Source: Ochotona curzoniae (lineage: Eukaryota > Chordata > Mammalia > Lagomorpha > Ochotonidae). Taken from it: a DNA stretch of 64,000 bases. Position numbers and translations under genes: made by a program. Of this stretch, positions 44,466-55,408 are shown one piece after another; the stretch's first letter is position 1, and each line of letters opens with the position of its first letter. The notes under the pieces were generated by a model. The model worked only from the letters and a program-made list of their open reading frames with translations, did no database searches and was not told the origin of the DNA. The stretch is from contig NW_024466459.1 of assembly GCF_017591425.1 (NCBI RefSeq), forward strand, positions 7,626,001 through 7,690,000, read 5' to 3'.

Positions 44466-44795
44466 CGCACATCAGATCGGCGCTGTGAGGCAGCGGCACC
44501 TGCGAAGCCAACATCCCCCAGCAGGGCACGGGTTCAGATCCTGACCGTGTGTCCTGCTAATTTAGCTCCCTGTTAATGGAGCCCAGAAAGGCAGCGAAGG
44601 ACGGCCTAAGTACCTGGGCCGCTGCCACCTGGGCGGGGGCCGGGCTGCAGCTCCTGTTTCCCAGCCTGGCATAGCTGTTAGGACCGTGTGGGGGAATACA
44701 TCAGCAGATGGAGTCCCTCTTTCACTCTGTTCCTCCCTCTTCCTCAGCCACTCTGCCTTCCAAGTCAATAAGATAAATCTTAAACAATAATAAAA
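44466..44795 (+). repeat. CSINE, old and diverged
   Basis: GGGTTCAGATCCTGACC (B-box region), TAGCTCCCTGTTAATGGA and TTCCAAGTCAATAAGATAAA mark the family. Confidence 0.75.
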
Positions 44796-44984
44796 GGCTG
44801 ACTATACAATGATCTGTGTGGAAGTTATCCCAGCCCCTGACCTCCCTCAACACCTGCTTCTGTACGAGAGATGCAGCTGCAGTGTGGCACGTCTGACATG
44901 AACGGGTGATGCCAGCTGATGCCTTAAAACACCTTTTGCTTTTATCCAAATCTCATTCCTTTTATACAAGCATGGTGGGGTGGG

Positions 44985-45265
44985 GCTGGCACAACTGGGT
45001 AATCTTTGCCCTGCAAGCGCCAGAATCCCGTATGAGTGCTGGTTCGTGTCCCGGCAGCCCTGCTTCCCTCATCCAGCTCCCTGCTTGTGGCCTGGGAAAG
45101 CAGTGGAGGATGGCCCAAAGCCTTGGGACTCTGTACCTGTGTGAGAGACCTAGAAAAAGCTCCTGGCTCGGCTCCGGTCATTATGGTTACTTGGGGAGTG
45201 AACGGTGGATGAAAAATCTTTTCCTCTTTCCTTCTCTCTATAAATCTGTCTTTCCAATAAAAGCC
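44985..45265 (+). repeat. CSINE, pika-type tail
   Basis: GGCTGGCACAACTGGGTAAT, CCAGCTCCCTGCTTGTGGCC and TTTCCAATAAAAGCCC are present. The middle has a short deletion. Confidence 0.88.
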
Positions 45266-45540
45266 CTAACAGGGCCTGGTGGGGGAACACAAACCCTGTA
45301 GGCTCTGGATTCCTCCAGAACCCTGTACCTATTTAACAGTGACTGTGACCTTATATGGCTCATGGCTGGTGAGCAGTTAGTTCTGGCGAGTGGTGAGCGG
45401 TTGGGGCATTGGATCAGTCAGGCCCCGTACCTGGCTAATCCATTATTCACTCAGGTAGCCCTTGTGCCTTCTCTCAGAGGGGATAGCGCTGTTATGCCCA
45501 TTCCACAGAAGTGGAGACTGAGGCAGCTGGTGTCACTCAC

Positions 45541-45688
45541 CTTTCTGTGTCCCTGCTGAACTGGCCTTTTCCCACGTCATTGACGGCACACAGTCGGAAC
45601 TGGTAGGAGCGAGCGGGAACCAAACCCTTGACGGTGACTGAGGTGGCTTCAGGGTCCACGTTGGCCAGGAGGACGGTCCAGGGGGCAT
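45541..45688 (-). CDS. SDK2: SDK2 exon W10: FN1, second half
   Basis: 148 bp. It encodes [20 protein letters not shown] and the conserved FNIII tyrosine strand [20 protein letters not shown], ending in a split Arg (phase 2). Acceptor CCTGCAG, donor GTGAGT. Confidence 0.97.
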
Positions 45689-46241
45689 CTGCAGGGACAG
45701 AAATGGACATCTGCACTTCCCCGAGCGGGGAGCCAGCTGGCCAGGGCTGGCAGAAGAGTGCCCCACCGTTGCCTCCAGTCCATCAGAGGCCTGTCTGATT
45801 TTCCCGGATTCCTGCGGCCCACAGGATGCTGGGAAGCTGGGGCGGGAGTCACTGGAAGGAAGCAAAGGCTCATGGGCACGGAGATGCTTTCTTTCCCTCC
45901 CTCCAACTGATGAGCTGGAAGCTAAATGTACTGAAAACGTCATCCCAACTGCACCTGCTAATTTTGAACTTCTCAGCATGGGGACTTGGAGAATGCAAAT
46001 ACGAAGGGAAATAAGAGCTCTTAGGGGCAGCTGCTATGCCAGGCTCAGAGGGCCACGCCCCTTGGGCATGACCATCTTCAGGTGTCCCGAGGGCTTGATG
46101 GGCAGGCAGGAGGCAGCTGAGGCTGCCTGTGGGGCAGGATGAGACCAGGTATGGGGGGCTCGTGCCCAGGCCTGGCTTGCACCCCCAAGTATGCACCTGC
46201 TCAGCTGTGGTGGAGGCGCAGGATGGTGCGGGGACACTCAC

Positions 46242-46378
46242 TGTTCTCAGACATCTCCAGAACGTAGCGGAGCAGTGGGCTGTTGCCATCGAAGGGCTTG
46301 GCCCAGGTCAGGTTGACGGCCCGCTTCTCTGCTGTGCTGAGGGTGGCCACAGGCCGCTCAGGGGCATGTGGCAGTTGC
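46242..46378 (-). CDS. SDK2: SDK2 exon W9: FN1, first half
   Basis: 137 bp. It encodes [20 protein letters not shown], then [15 protein letters not shown] with the FNIII tryptophan and an NLT glycosylation site, ending LEMSEN. Acceptor TCGCGCAG, donor GTGAGT. The last base A joins AT of W10 to give Asn. The intron to W10 (45689-46241) has no recognised element. Confidence 0.97.
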
Positions 46379-46532
46379 CTGCGCGAGAGAAAGGTCCAGT
46401 GTGTGGGGCCCTGGGCTCCCAGGTGGCCTGGTGCCTTGATGGAAGGGGACAGAAGTCACCCCAGCCTTCTCATTGTCCCTGTGGCCTCCAGCCCCTTCCA
46501 GCGCCCAGGCAGGGCAGGTTGGCCACCCTTAC

Positions 46533-46709
46533 CTGACACGCAGGTGGGCCCCACGGGAGTCGTTGCCCCCGGCCGAGAGCACCCGGCAGGTGTAGGTGCC
46601 GATGTCCCCCGACCAAGTCTGCGAGATGTGCAGGGAGCCATTTCTGTCCAGGCGGATCCGGGGGTTGTTGTCCGCAGCCAGCGTGGCTCCATCCTTCTCC
46701 CAGACATAC
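46533..46709 (-). CDS. SDK2: SDK2 exon W8: Ig6, second half
   Basis: 177 bp. It opens [10 protein letters not shown] (Ig tryptophan) and continues through [15 protein letters not shown] to the second cysteine strand [18 protein letters not shown] and NDS are potential N-glycosylation sites. Acceptor TTCTCAG, donor GTAAGG, ending in phase 2 (split Arg). Only 154 bp of intron separate it from W9. Confidence 0.97.
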
Positions 46710-47116
46710 CTGAGAATCAGAAATGCCAGTTAAGAGGAGAGAAGGGGCAGTGGGCAGAGGGGACAGTGGGCAGAGGGGATGGGCTCAGCCCAAAGCTTGT
46801 CCTGAGTGTCCCAGGTGGGCAGGGGCGACACCAGGCCCCAGCGGGCTTGTGCAAGGCTGGCTATCTAGGCGTCCAGCAGATGGCACATCAAGTCACAATG
46901 GCTCCTTTGTGGCCAGGGTTCAAGGTCGGGGCACAGCACTTGCTTCTGGCCAAAAGCCAGCACCAAAACCAGGCATTGCAAAAAGTGTGTTTTAAAAGGG
47001 GTGAGAAGACCTGGGTTGGGAAAGGAAGCTTCCAACACAGGCAACATCTCAGAGGTTCATGAAGGGAATGACTCGATCGATGCAGCGCTGTGACAAACTG
47101 ACTTCGATGTCCAAAA

Positions 47117-47137
47117 TAAATAAATAAATAAAATAAA
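47117..47137. repeat. TAAA tetranucleotide run
   Basis: About five AAATA/TAAA units; possibly the tail of an unrecognised SINE. Confidence 0.7.
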
Positions 47138-47809
47138 GGTGGAGGGGCCTGGAGAGGTCAGGCACAGCTTGCTGTTTGGTGTAGCTAGAGGAAACACAGG
47201 TGTGTCATTGTGGTCCCCCCAGGGAGGGCTGGCCTGCGTGCCCATCCCCCCCGTCCACCAGGGTGGCAGGGGACAGGGCAGGAGCCCAGGCCCACGAGAA
47301 GCTCTTAGGACTGCCAGGAGTTACAGGTGGCGACTGTGTCAGGGAAAGGGGGTTGGCAGTGTTCCAGCCTAAACCTGGCAAGAAAAGCCAGCAGAAAGGT
47401 GGCAAGTACCGGTACGGCAGGAGAACGCAGGACAACGGGAAAGGAGGAGAAAATGCTATGCTCTCCCTACAATCCTGCCCTCCCTGCAAAGTCGGGGCCC
47501 GGCATGAGGGCAGACCCCGGCGGGGCGGGGCAAGAGGATCAATGTGGCCCCTGCAGCTTCAGGTTCCCAGTCAAGTTCATCTCGCTTGGCCTGGCCTCGG
47601 TTCCTCCTCTAACTTGGGTAGGTGATGGTACCCACTCCTAGGGTTGCAGGATGGGTGGTGCAAGCCAGCTCCTCAGCGCCTTACTCACGGGGTGGGCTCA
47701 GGCGTTCCCCGCCGGAGCTGACACACATGACGTCACAGACACCCCGTTCCGGCTTTTCAAGCTGTCCTTTCCATCCGACACAACACTATGCACTCTTCCT
47801 TTGAAAGGA

Positions 47810-48105
47810 GGATTTCTGACTTTTTTATTAAAGACACACACACACACAGAGGGATCTTTCATCTGCTGGTTCATTCCTCAGATGAACAACAGCTGGAGGG
47901 GAGCCAGCAGCCCCGAACTCCATCCAGGTCTGCCCTGTGGGTGACAGGGGTCCAAGCACCTGGAGGGGCATCGCCCCTGGCTTTCCCAGGTGCATCAGCA
48001 GGGAGCTGGATCAGAAGTAGAGTAGCCGGGATGGGAAGCAGCACTTTATTCTAACACGGGATGCCAGGGTTGCTGGCCGTGTCTTAGCCACAGTGCTGAC
48101 CCCTG
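47810..48105 (-). repeat. CSINE
   Basis: The reverse complement gives the head GTCAGCACTGTGGCTAAGAC, the CAGCTCCCTGCTGATGCACC block and a TGTGTGTGT-containing tail. Confidence 0.85.
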
Positions 48106-48550
48106 TACGGCTTTTATCAGGTGCATGGCGTGTGAACAGTTGCCTTGCAATTAGACTCCTGCTGTTCAGGTGTCTGGGTCAGTTTCTCATTTTCTAACAC
48201 TATGGCTACTGCTGCGACCGACAGCCGGTAGCCAAGCGTTTTACCTATGTTCCCCACCACTTCCTCAAGGACAAATAAATTCTCGGCGGCAAGACTGCTG
48301 AGCTAATTTTCAAGGCTTCTGATGCCTGTTTACAAATCAAGCCCGGCAATCACTGTCAATTCATTGCGCTAACAGAGCCATCCCTGCCAGGACGCACGGG
48401 TGGGTAGAGTTTTTACTTAACAGCAAGTCTGGCTGCGGAAAGCTATTCTAGCAGCTAGCCTTTGCTTCCGGCCGCAGGGCTTTGGGAAGCAGGTAGTAGC
48501 TAAGCTCCTATCTAATTAGCAGGCACCCAGGGATAGAAGAACACGCTAAC

Positions 48551-49015
48551 TGTAGGAGGACATTGCGCCCCTAGAAGGTCAGCGAGCACAGGATTACAGT
48601 TGATTGGACAATATTTGTATGATAAACAACTGAATGGGTGCCTTTTGTGTGACTGATTGGATATACTTTGCAGGAGAACAAGCGAATGACTGCCTTTTGT
48701 ATACCTGACGGTATCAATTATATCAATTATATCTTATACAAATGATACAACTATATCATTTGTATAAGAAGAGTTGAGTGGAAAGTATGTGTATGAGAAC
48801 ACTTGGTGGAATATACAAGACAAAAGGACTTTCCAAAACAAAAGCATAAAGAAACAGTTGGTGGGTTTGTTGATGAGCTAAATACCTCCACCCTAATCCC
48901 TCAGTGTATAAAGTCTGCTGCCACTAATAAATTCTGGCTATTGATCATCAGTCAGCAGTCCATGCGTGTTATTATCCGCTCCGTGCACCAAGTCCATCGC
49001 TGCAGGACAGTGACA
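48551..49015 (+). mobile_element. Solo LTR, 465 bp, 5-bp target duplication
   Basis: It starts TGTAGGAGGA and ends GACAGTGACA (TG...CA), flanked by CTAAC at 48546-48550 and 49016-49020. TATAAAG at 48907-48913 and AATAAA at 48926-48931 lie in LTR order near the 3' end. The U3 part is AT-rich and contains a 16-bp perfect hairpin. No internal retroviral sequence follows. A 5-bp duplication fits class III (ERVL/MaLR) and some other retroviruses; I cannot name the family. Confidence 0.7.
48732..48769. repeat. Perfect 16-bp inverted repeat with 6-nt loop
   Basis: The arm TCTTATACAAATGATA at 48732-48747 is the exact reverse complement of 48754-48769; the loop is CAACTA. It sits in U3 of the solo LTR. 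Confidence 0.95.
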
Positions 49016-49082
49016 CTAACGACACCGTGAGACAGCAGCTAGGCAAATCCAGAAGGGTGGGACCATCTCAGGCAGGACCAGC

Positions 49083-49262
49083 ATACGGTCCACTGTCTGC
49101 TGGTGTGAATAAAGTTTTATTGAGACACACACATCCATCGGTTGACGCATTGTCTGTGGTCCCGTTGGCACTGCAGCAGCAGAGCCGAGTCACTCTGAAA
49201 ATGACCAAAGCCTAAACAGCCTAAAACACTCATGCCCTGGCCCCTTTCAGAACCAGCTGGCA
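49083..49262 (-). mobile_element. hAT (Charlie-like) DNA transposon fragment
   Basis: The run AATAAAGTTTTATTGAGACA, then TTGTCTGTGGTCCCG and CTGGCCCCTTTCAGAACCAG, follows the well-known mammalian Charlie/MER sequence in inverted orientation. Orientation and subfamily are uncertain. Confidence 0.6.
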
Positions 49263-51214
49263 GGGGTGAGTGCCTTGCTTGGCACTGAAGAAGCCACTGG
49301 GGATCCGCACGTCCCAAATCGGGCTCCACCCCGGCTTCCCTTGCAATACAGCTTCATGTTAACACACCCCCTGGAGGCAGCAGATGGCTGGCATCTATTG
49401 AAGCTATTGAAGCTGCCATGTGAGCTGCCGGCAAGTGTACGGAGTTCTTGACGCCCAGACTCTCAGCTGTGGCTGGCCTAATGGGAGAGCTCTCTCCTCT
49501 CTCAGCCTCTCCAATAACTAAAACACAGCTTCTCCGCTTGACCAGTAACGGGAATGGAGAATGGCCCTCATGCTTGCTACCAGCCCAACACTGCTGGCCT
49601 AGCTACCATTACACTGTGGAAGGAGGCACAGCTGCCACAGCTGACCTGGTCACCACCACCACCATGAGCTGTGAACCAAGACCCAGCAGCCGCGCCCTGT
49701 CCCCGTCCAACTCTAAGCACTCCCAGAACCAAGCCCTGCACTATGGATAGCAGCACGCATAGAGCTGAGACCCAGGGCAACCTCATGGCAGCACCTGCCA
49801 GCAGGGCCAAGAAGGTCACGACCACGATGCAACTGGTTCAGTCTCAGAAATAGATACGGCTGCTTTAACAGTCACAGCACCAAGGAAGTCATGTTTGTAT
49901 ATCAGACGGCCACTAAATGAGCGATAACCCCACCGAGTGTCTTCACAGCGTGGGAGATGGAGAGATGAGGGAATGATGGCACAGAAGGAAAAAGGGGTGA
50001 GCAGGGAGCCAGCTGGCCCCAGGGGAGCTGCAGGGCAAGGCAGTGACCATTACAGGGGTGTCACCATTACAGATGCTGTCCACGTCCTAGGGGTCTTCCA
50101 TGAATGACCAGAATCGCTAGCATAATGACAGTGGGGGAAGGAACTGGGGGCGGGTAGAGAGCACCCCCAAAGCCAGGCCTGACACGCTGGCCCTACCACA
50201 GGCAGGCAGTCCCACCTTACTACCTGTGGCAGTGACCACATTACCCCCAGCTTTCCTTGGCAGCACTGCCCACCGCTGCTCTCTGCAATCAGGGTGCCAG
50301 AGAGCAGGCAGAGACCCTACTGCCAAAGACAGCCTGGAGAGGAAGGAAAATCCAGGACATGAGCCCCCAGGTCGGCAGCCACCTCCACATGGGCACAGCC
50401 CAGAGGGACCCTAAACCACAGGCAAAGAGACAAGAGCAGCCGATCCAGCAGGGGAGCATCCGTCCATCCACTCCCAAGGCTGCGCAGGGCGGGGCCAGTC
50501 AGTGCTAGCTTAGCATCTCCACTGTCTCAAGCGGCTTAGTCATCCAGCAAGAAGAAATGAAGGCAGGATTGGAGCTGAAGGCCTTAAGCGCTCGCTTTTG
50601 CCGGCTGACCAGATCGCTAGAACCAGCCGCGTTCTCAATGCAGCGCTGGCCTCCGACTACTGTTATCAGAGATGCCTTTTTTCGGTAATATCAAACGTGT
50701 TTTATTTTTAAAGCCTGAGTTTTCTTAGTGTGCCTTTAAAGGTTTTAAAAGTTGTTTCATATCTGGTCAAGTTTTTTTAAACTTCCCATTTAAAATTTTT
50801 AATTAAAGTTTACAATTTGCTTCCCCCCCAAACAGTAGACAAACTCTACACACCTATACATAAAGATCTTTAATAATAACACTAAAACTACCTTTCTGAC
50901 CTCAGTCTCCTAGAATCTGGGTTCTCTAAGAAATCTACTCTTGGAAATCAAGCAAAAAAGGAAACATGAACCAAACAGATGCTGTTTTCAACAAAGGATG
51001 CCAGGACAAGTGGGCATCCGGGAACAAAGAATCCAGCTACCGATCCTAAACCCACCGCAAAAATCAACCCAATGCGACCATAGGCTGAGAGGTGAAACTA
51101 CAGAACTCCAGGAAGCCAGAGAGAGAATCAGAGTGACCAAGGCTCGGTGATAACTTCCATAACTTCCACGTGGCAACAGGTGCAGGCCTCACAGAGGAAA
51201 GAGAGGATAAAGCT

Positions 51215-51435
51215 GCATTTGATTAAGATTAAAAAAAATTCTTCTCTTTGATAAGATACTACCAAGAAAATAAACACAGAAGCCTCCGGCTGGGGAGAAA
51301 TCTTTGCCAAAGAAATATCTGATATAGCACTGCTGTTCAAAATATACAAACAACTCTTAAAAGTCAAGCAGAAGAAAAGCAACCACCTGATTAAAACAGG
51401 GCCAAATCTTTGATAGACATTTCATGGAAGCAGGT
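51215..51435 (+). mobile_element. LINE-1 fragment (3' end of ORF2)
   Basis: The stretch GGAGAAATCTTTGCCAAAGA, ATATCTGATATAGCACTG, AAAATATACAAACAACTC and ATAGACATTTCATGGAAG follows the terminal ORF2 region of L1 in order. It has many disabling changes and is 5' and 3' truncated. The sequence just upstream (50940-51210) may belong to it but is not clear. Confidence 0.8.
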
Positions 51436-51767
51436 GCACAGACTGCAAGGAGGCTCATGGGAAGATGGCCCACCTCCAGTCAGGGCAAGATGCTGTTGCA
51501 CAGCTAAGAACACACTCAGATCCACGGCACCCAGCACCCAGGGTGCTGCCGCACACTCAGATCCACAGCACCCAGCACTCAGCGCTGCCCACACTCTGCT
51601 GGGGCCAACCCCACAATGGTACAATCTTCTGTCGAGGTGGTGATTTCTTATAAAACCAACACGCTTACCATTATTTTTCCTAACAGAAAGATAAAAAAAG
51701 AGTCCACTCAACTCAAGGTAGAGATTTTCTAAAATGACATAACCTGCATACTAATTGTTCTTTTGAT

Positions 51768-52084
51768 AAACACGTATTTCTTTGAAAGGCAGATTTAACA
51801 TATAGATACAGGAAGAGATGGAGAAAGTTGAGATCTTTATCTGCTGCTCCACTCCCTGGGTGGCTTAAATGACCGGGGCTGAAGCCAGGAGCCAGGACCT
51901 CCATCTGTGTCTCCCACGTGGGTGGCAGGGGCTTAAGGACCTGAGTCATTCTCTGCTCTTTTCCCAGGAGTATCTGCAGGGAGCTGGATTGGAAGTGGAG
52001 CAGTAGGGACCAGAGCCAGCACTGATGTGAAAGGCAGGAATTACAGGCGCACAGTTTAACCCACTGCACCACAACACCAGGCCT
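51768..52084 (-). repeat. CSINE
   Basis: The reverse complement begins GGCCTGGTGTTGTGGTGCAG, carries the CAGCTCCCTGCAGATACTCC block and ends in TTTCAAAGAAATACG. Confidence 0.9.
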
Positions 52085-52167
52085 ACAGGTAACTGATTAA
52101 GCAAATCTTGATGGGTAGTTTTCAAGGTTCCTCTCAGCTCTATTTAATGTTAGTTCACAGACGATCG

Positions 52168-52420
52168 ATGCTGGCGTTGTGGCATAGTGGCTAAAGCTGC
52201 AACCTCTGATCCTCTACTTCCAATCTAGCTAATGCCAGGGAAGAGATGTGGAAGATGGCACAAGAGCTTGTGCCCCTGGCACTCAGATGAAGCTCCTGGA
52301 TGGAGCCTGGCCACGCCTGGCTGCTGCGACCATGTGGGGAGTGAACCAGCAGGTGGACAATCTCTCTGTTACCCTCCCTTTGTAACTCTGACTTTGAAAA
52401 TAATTCAATCTTCTTAAAAG
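52168..52420 (+). repeat. CSINE with internal deletions
   Basis: The head GCTGGCGTTGTGGCATAGTG and the block ATGTGGGGAGTGAACCAGC are clear; the middle third is shortened. Confidence 0.85.
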
Positions 52421-53007
52421 ATTTGCAACATCTAACTGCAAGGACATTCATAATATTTCCGTTTTTCCTAGAATGAAATACAGTTCTGGTTTTGGACAAT
52501 ACTTGAGAAAAAATTGGATAGTCAATTCTAGAGAACTGGTAACATAAATGATGTCACACCCACACAGGGGACAGGCCCGAGCAACTGTGTAACTAAGTGT
52601 ACAGAAAGATACTCAGTGACAGGACAAAGAGCATCACGGGAAAAAGCCAAGCAGGAAACAGTTTGCTTTTTGCCTGGCACCCACCTTAATGCAGTGGTCT
52701 CTAACGAAGGCAAAGAGATCTGTCCACATCTTTTCTCTTCTACCCATTTTGCCCATTCGCACCTCCTATGTTTTTCTTCCCAAACAGAATGGATTGGTTG
52801 TTCAACAGTGTAACAATGTTTATTTTTCTTAGTCACAACTGGAGATGAACGCTCAGCCTCGGTCTAGGTCTGAGTTCCAGTACCAAACACACACTTCCTC
52901 TGCACCTGCTGCTGGGGCCTCACCCTGGGCCCCCTGCTCTATCCTGAGAACCTGCAGCTGCCCGTGTGGGGGCCTTAACTTCAACTCTTCAACTAATTAT
53001 GTATTGG

Positions 53008-53031
53008 AGGGAGGGAGGGAGGGAGAGAGAG
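53008..53031. repeat. GGGA simple repeat
   Basis: GGAGGGAGGGAGGGAGGGAG, followed by GA repeats. Confidence 0.85.
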
Positions 53032-53503
53032 AGCCCATTGACAGGACAGGAGACCCCTGAGCCCCTCTGCTCCTCACAAAATGCCCAGGGAAGGAATCAA
53101 ACGTACAAGTCTTTCCCAAAAAGTCGGCGGCATTTTAATGAACAACACACTACTTTAAACTGCTAGGAAACTTCTTAGCTTTCCAGCTAAGGAATGCAGA
53201 GCATATGATCTGAGAATCACCACAGGGCTTGCTTCCCTCGGAGGACGTTCTTTCTAGCTGGTATAATTTCATAATATATTTTTTTTCCAGAAGAATCTTT
53301 AAAAAGCCCAGAAATAAGGCTATATTCTGCATAATTCCAAGGCTCACACGCCGACCACTGCTCTGCACGTTTAACGAGGCATCTCTTAAAACCCAGGCCG
53401 GTGAAGTTGTCACCCACAACTGGTAGAGAGGCTACAGACTCCTAAGCTCACCTTGGCGGGAGGGGGGGGGGGCGGTCTCGCTTGGTAGGGGTGCGTGTAT
53501 TGA

Positions 53504-53523
53504 TGGGGTGGGGTGGGGTGGGG
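53504..53523 (+). other. G-quadruplex motif with single-base loops
   Basis: Four runs of four G separated by single T within 19-20 bp, preceded by a long G-run at about 53461-53472. This is the template strand of SDK2. Confidence 0.85.
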
Positions 53524-54059
53524 TAAAGACGGTCATATGCCCGGTGAACACCAGATGGCACCCCAGCCTGCCGCTAAGCCGGGGACAGAGGCGTGCCTGC
53601 CAGGGAGACAGCTCAAGAAAGCAGCTACCTGAGCACCTGGCACTCCTGCAGTCCAGCGGAAAGAGCGAGCGAAGGGAGACCTGTGCGAGTGGGGGGCGGG
53701 GTTCCCAGTCGTGGGAAGGGCTGTGCTCTCCTTACCTTCCCCTCTACTCCCACCTCCCTGGAGGGGCGGGCATTACCCCTGTCCCATTCCTGCGGCTGCT
53801 CTTGACTCACTTCACCCACGTTAAACCAAGAAGCCTGTTGGGCTTAAGTGAATTCTTAATCCAAGTATAAAATCAGTCCAAGGGAGAAGACTTGGGTGGG
53901 TTGGGATGAGGCCAGGGGTCCTATTGGGGTGCTGGAGAGCAACCCCAGTGCTTGCGCCTCCCTCCTCTTGCCTCCCAACCCCTCTCTCTCCTCCTCACCT
54001 TCCTTTCTCTTCCTCCCCTGCACCCCAGCTCACTGCCTGAGCCCTTATAACTTATTAAA

Positions 54060-54083
54060 TCATTTAATACTTGCATTTAATAC

Positions 54084-54124
<41 letters not shown>

Positions 54125-54315
54125 GTTTTCATCCACTGGTTCCTCTCCACCAAATGCCAACAGCCAGGGTTGAGCTTGAGGCCAATGACACAGTTCTGTT
54201 CTCCCACTGGATGCCCCAAGACTCAAACCATTTCACCATTTCGCCTGCTGCCTCCCAGGGTGCACACGAGCGGGGATTCAGACCCAGAAGTGGAGCCAGC
54301 ATGGATGTGGGTGTC
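54060..54315 (-). repeat. CSINE, older rabbit-type subfamily, with CT/CA run
   Basis: A CT run passes into a CA run (54084-54124), then GTTTTCATCCACTGGTTCC and CCTGCTGCCTCCCAGGGTGC, the reversed older CSINE layout. Confidence 0.75.
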
Positions 54316-54482
54316 CTGAGTGGCAGCCCCATGAGGTCCCTCCCCAGGCATGGAGTCCACAGCATCCTCTATATGTCAGCCTGGACATGGCCCCCTCCCC
54401 CCAGGACACACCCCATCCCTCCACAGCACTGACACCTGCCCTGATGTCATCCGGCTGGGCACCAGGGCATTAGAGCCAGTAC

Positions 54483-54585
54483 CTGATAGTCACGCGGGGG
54501 TCGTGGGTCACTCCGCACACCATGGACGCCTGGGTGCCCTTGATGACACTCTGGTCCTGAGGGGGCTTGGTGATACGGGTCCGGG
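54483..54585 (-). CDS. SDK2: SDK2 exon W7: Ig6, first half
   Basis: 103 bp. It encodes [16 protein letters not shown], the first cysteine ([10 protein letters not shown]) and PRVTI, ending AG to make a split Arg. Acceptor TCTTCCAG, donor GTACTG. This exon stands alone at the upstream side of the 7.8-kb intron, so Ig6 is encoded by two exons nearly 8 kb apart. Confidence 0.97.
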
Positions 54586-55240
54586 CTGGAAGACACGGCG
54601 GGGAAAGCCTGGTGAGCAGGGAGGTGGGCCCAGGGGCCTAGATGCCCAGGTGTGCTGCAGGTGCAGGGGACAGGTGCATGTGTTGGTAATGGCTGCAGAA
54701 CACAGAGCTGGGCAGTGGACGGGAGACCCAGGAGGCTCACAGAGATAAGGGGGCTTCCCTCTGACTTCCAGTCTGCCCGCCCACGTGTGTGAGCGAAGAG
54801 AGGGTGGGATCAGGATATGCTCTCATAGGTGGACAGAGGCACTTCTGCCTCCTGGTTTATTGTTCCACCCTTGAGCCGTGCACCCTTTCAGGCATGCCTT
54901 GGGCACCTGAGCAGTGGTTAGTGAGGCAGGGGCCTGTATGTGGCAGATGACTGTTTAAGCTCCATGGAAGCCCTGCCAGGCCTGTGAACTCCATCCTGCC
55001 TACAACCGCCTCCTCTACATGACACAAGTCGGCTAAATAACCTCATAAACCCCCAAATACCTTCTATGCCTGGCTGATGTCATTGTGGCCATGTAAGCCA
55101 GGTCCCTGGCCTCTGAATTCGGTTGCCATTGATTCTGTGCTAAGAAGAGCACCTGGCAGGGACAGACCCATGGATGGGCAGGCAGGTAGGCAATGGCCAG
55201 GTGACAGTGAGCTGGCACCTGCACAGCCTCGCACACTCAC

Positions 55241-55408
55241 CCCATACCACCAGGTCGGCTGAGGCTTCATCAACACCCCGTGAGTTGGTGGCTAAGCAGG
55301 TGTAGGTCCCAGCGTCCGAGATGTGCGTGGGGCTGACGAGCAGGCTGCCCGACTCGAGCAGCGTGAAGCGGGGCAGCTGCACGGAGCCACTGGCTAGGAT
55401 GCGCTCCC
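55241..55408 (-). CDS. SDK2: SDK2 exon W6: Ig5, second half
   Basis: 168 bp, phase 1 at both ends. It encodes [20 protein letters not shown] and the second cysteine strand [20 protein letters not shown], ending DLVVW plus one base. Acceptor ACCCACAG, donor GTGAGT. The 655-bp intron to W7 is unique sequence. Confidence 0.97.

Larger units (their letters stand above)
43381..45540. other. Intron W10-W11: three CSINEs and paired AP-1-like sites
   Basis: It holds CSINEs at 43678-43905 (minus), 44466-44795 and 44985-45265 (both plus), and two AP-1/Maf-like motifs at 44195-44201 and 44216-44225. 45480-45535 resembles an old MIR edge. The rest is unique. Confidence 0.7.
46710..54482. other. 7.8-kb intron between the two Ig6 exons
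   Basis: It contains CSINEs (47810-48105, 51768-52084, 52168-52420, 54060-54315), a solo LTR (48551-49015), a hAT-like DNA transposon fragment (49083-49262), an L1 ORF2 fragment (51215-51435), a TAAA run near 47117, a GGGA run near 53008 and a G-quadruplex motif (53504-53523). 49263-50500 and 52500-53400 are unique sequence in which I recognise nothing. No additional exon is needed: W7 and W8 join in frame. Confidence 0.85.

Noticed and set aside
48803..49030. 75-codon frame as a retroviral or host peptide
   Set aside because: It falls in the U3-R-U5 part of the solo LTR and shows no similarity to a known protein.
49440..49860. Processed pseudogene
   Set aside because: No frame of a known protein, no poly-A tail and no target duplication were found.
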